From the NCBI GenBank assembly GCA_964449305.1, contig CAYUYM010000003.1:1-64000 (forward strand): a stretch of 64,000 nucleotides of DNA, in the 5' to 3' direction. Origin of the DNA: CAYUYM01 sp964449305. GTDB taxonomy: Bacteria > Bacteroidota > Ignavibacteria > SZUA-365 > CAYQST01. Shown here in pieces: positions 63,632-64,000 of the stretch (the stretch's first letter is position 1; every line of letters begins with the position of its first letter). The translations under genes and the position numbers were made by a program. The notes beneath the pieces are model-generated. The model searched no databases. It was not told the origin of the DNA and saw only the letters and a list, made by a program, of their open reading frames with translations.

Positions 63632-64000
63632 TCAGCCTTGCTGTGAAGTGAGGATCGCATGCAGTTCCACGTAGCGTTCCACTGCATCATGGAGTTGACG
63701 GATCGAGATTTTTTCCGTTGCGGTGTGCGCATCTTCGATGCTTCCAGGTCCGAACAGCAGAGGCCGGCCCATGGAACGCAGGTATGGGACATCCGTCCCG
63801 AAGGAGACCACCGTCGTCGGAAATCCATCCACCACAACGAGCTCCTGGGGGTTTGTGGTCGAGTGGAACTCAAGCTCCGCACGCGCCCCGACAGCCCTGG
63901 TCACCAACGCACGCGCCTCGTCCAATGGACAGGTGATCCGATGGAAGACCTTCGCCCAGGCAGTATCCGGGATCACATTGATGGCGCTTCCACCACCGAT
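63632..64000 (-). CDS. M20-family metallopeptidase, C-terminal part (possible succinyl-diaminopimelate desuccinylase)
   Basis: The reading frame is open to the window end and starts beyond it; 122 residues of the C-terminal part are visible. GGGSAINVIPDTA matches the dimerisation-domain motif of M20 peptidases, and a GPGSIEDAHTATEKISI block near the end resembles the metal-ligand His region (AHTxxExI) of ArgE/DapE proteins. Its place directly upstream of dapB and dapA suggests DapE, but ArgE-type cannot be excluded. Confidence 0.85.
   Translation of the reverse strand: MGGGSAINVIPDTAWAKVFHRITCPLDEARALVTRAVGARAELEFHSTTNPQELVVVDGFPTTVVSFGTDVPYLRSMGRPLLFGPGSIEDAHTATEKISIRQLHDAVERYVELHAILTSQQG

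Noticed and set aside
1..64000. tRNA, tmRNA or rRNA genes
   Set aside because: I saw no T-loop GTTCRAATC-type signature with a matching acceptor stem and no rRNA sequence; only the SRP RNA and the cobalamin riboswitch were recognised.

Overview
The window is high-GC bacterial chromosome with few gaps between genes. It fits the Fibrobacteres-Chlorobi-Bacteroidetes (FCB) group, perhaps an Ignavibacteria/Kapabacteria-like lineage, but this placement is inferred. The pointers are two proteins ending in type IX secretion (Por) sorting domains, DUF3078 and DUF4402 proteins, a BtuG-like beta-propeller lipoprotein beside a BtuB-like receptor, RNase HIII, and RxxR-free lipoproteins. No phage, integrase, transposase, CRISPR array or tRNA was recognised. 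A 100-N assembly gap lies inside a 173-bp tandem repeat, so the sequence comes from a draft scaffold.

Layout. 1-6 kb: the end of an NRAMP-UspA fusion transporter, a secreted phosphodiester-glycosidase-like protein, a chemoreceptor and a UPF0104 membrane protein. 6-15 kb: a six-PAS histidine kinase followed by a small CDF-like transporter (minus strand), an outer-membrane-type protein, a GT39-type glycosyltransferase, a TPR-thioredoxin (TlpA) protein and two small unknowns. 15-20 kb (minus strand): chorismate synthase, an AroB-AroA fusion and a TrmA/RlmD-type RNA methyltransferase in one operon. 19.8-23.2 kb: a cobalamin riboswitch with an intrinsic terminator, then a BtuB-like TonB receptor and a BtuG-like lipoprotein.

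23.3-32.7 kb is the most remarkable part. A consensus sigma-70 promoter precedes six tightly packed genes, most joined by 4-nt start/stop overlaps: a MASE1-PAS sensor with no output domain, a corrinoid (B12-binding) protein, a UroD/MtaA-like methyltransferase lacking the usual zinc cysteines, a DUF1638 protein, a GAF-PAS hybrid histidine kinase and a receiver-histidine kinase. I read this as a corrinoid/methyl-transfer module wired into a phosphorelay. It sits directly downstream of the B12 uptake locus.

32.8-47 kb: a DUF3078 protein, a GT4 glycosyltransferase, a DUF4402 protein behind a sigma-54 promoter, then a minus-strand operon DUF58 - transglutaminase membrane protein - large secreted protein - MoxR ATPase - RNase HIII, an unknown secreted protein, SRP RNA and a VWA protein with a sorting domain. 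47-53.3 kb: an HTH protein with an Ala/Lys/Pro-rich tail, ClpX, UvrB, an EamA transporter, a YbaK-type deacylase and a reverse rubrerythrin. 53.3-55.2 kb: gene-poor, with tandem 173-bp repeats around the gap and then a lower-GC stretch with diverged repeats. 55.2-61 kb: a PAP2-like protein, Hsp20, a DnaJ-like protein, a sugar-1-phosphate cytidylyltransferase, an Ig-like sorting-domain protein and a lipoprotein. 61-64 kb (minus strand): M20 peptidase (cut by the window end), dapB, dapA and an S66 LD-carboxypeptidase, a cell-wall/lysine operon.
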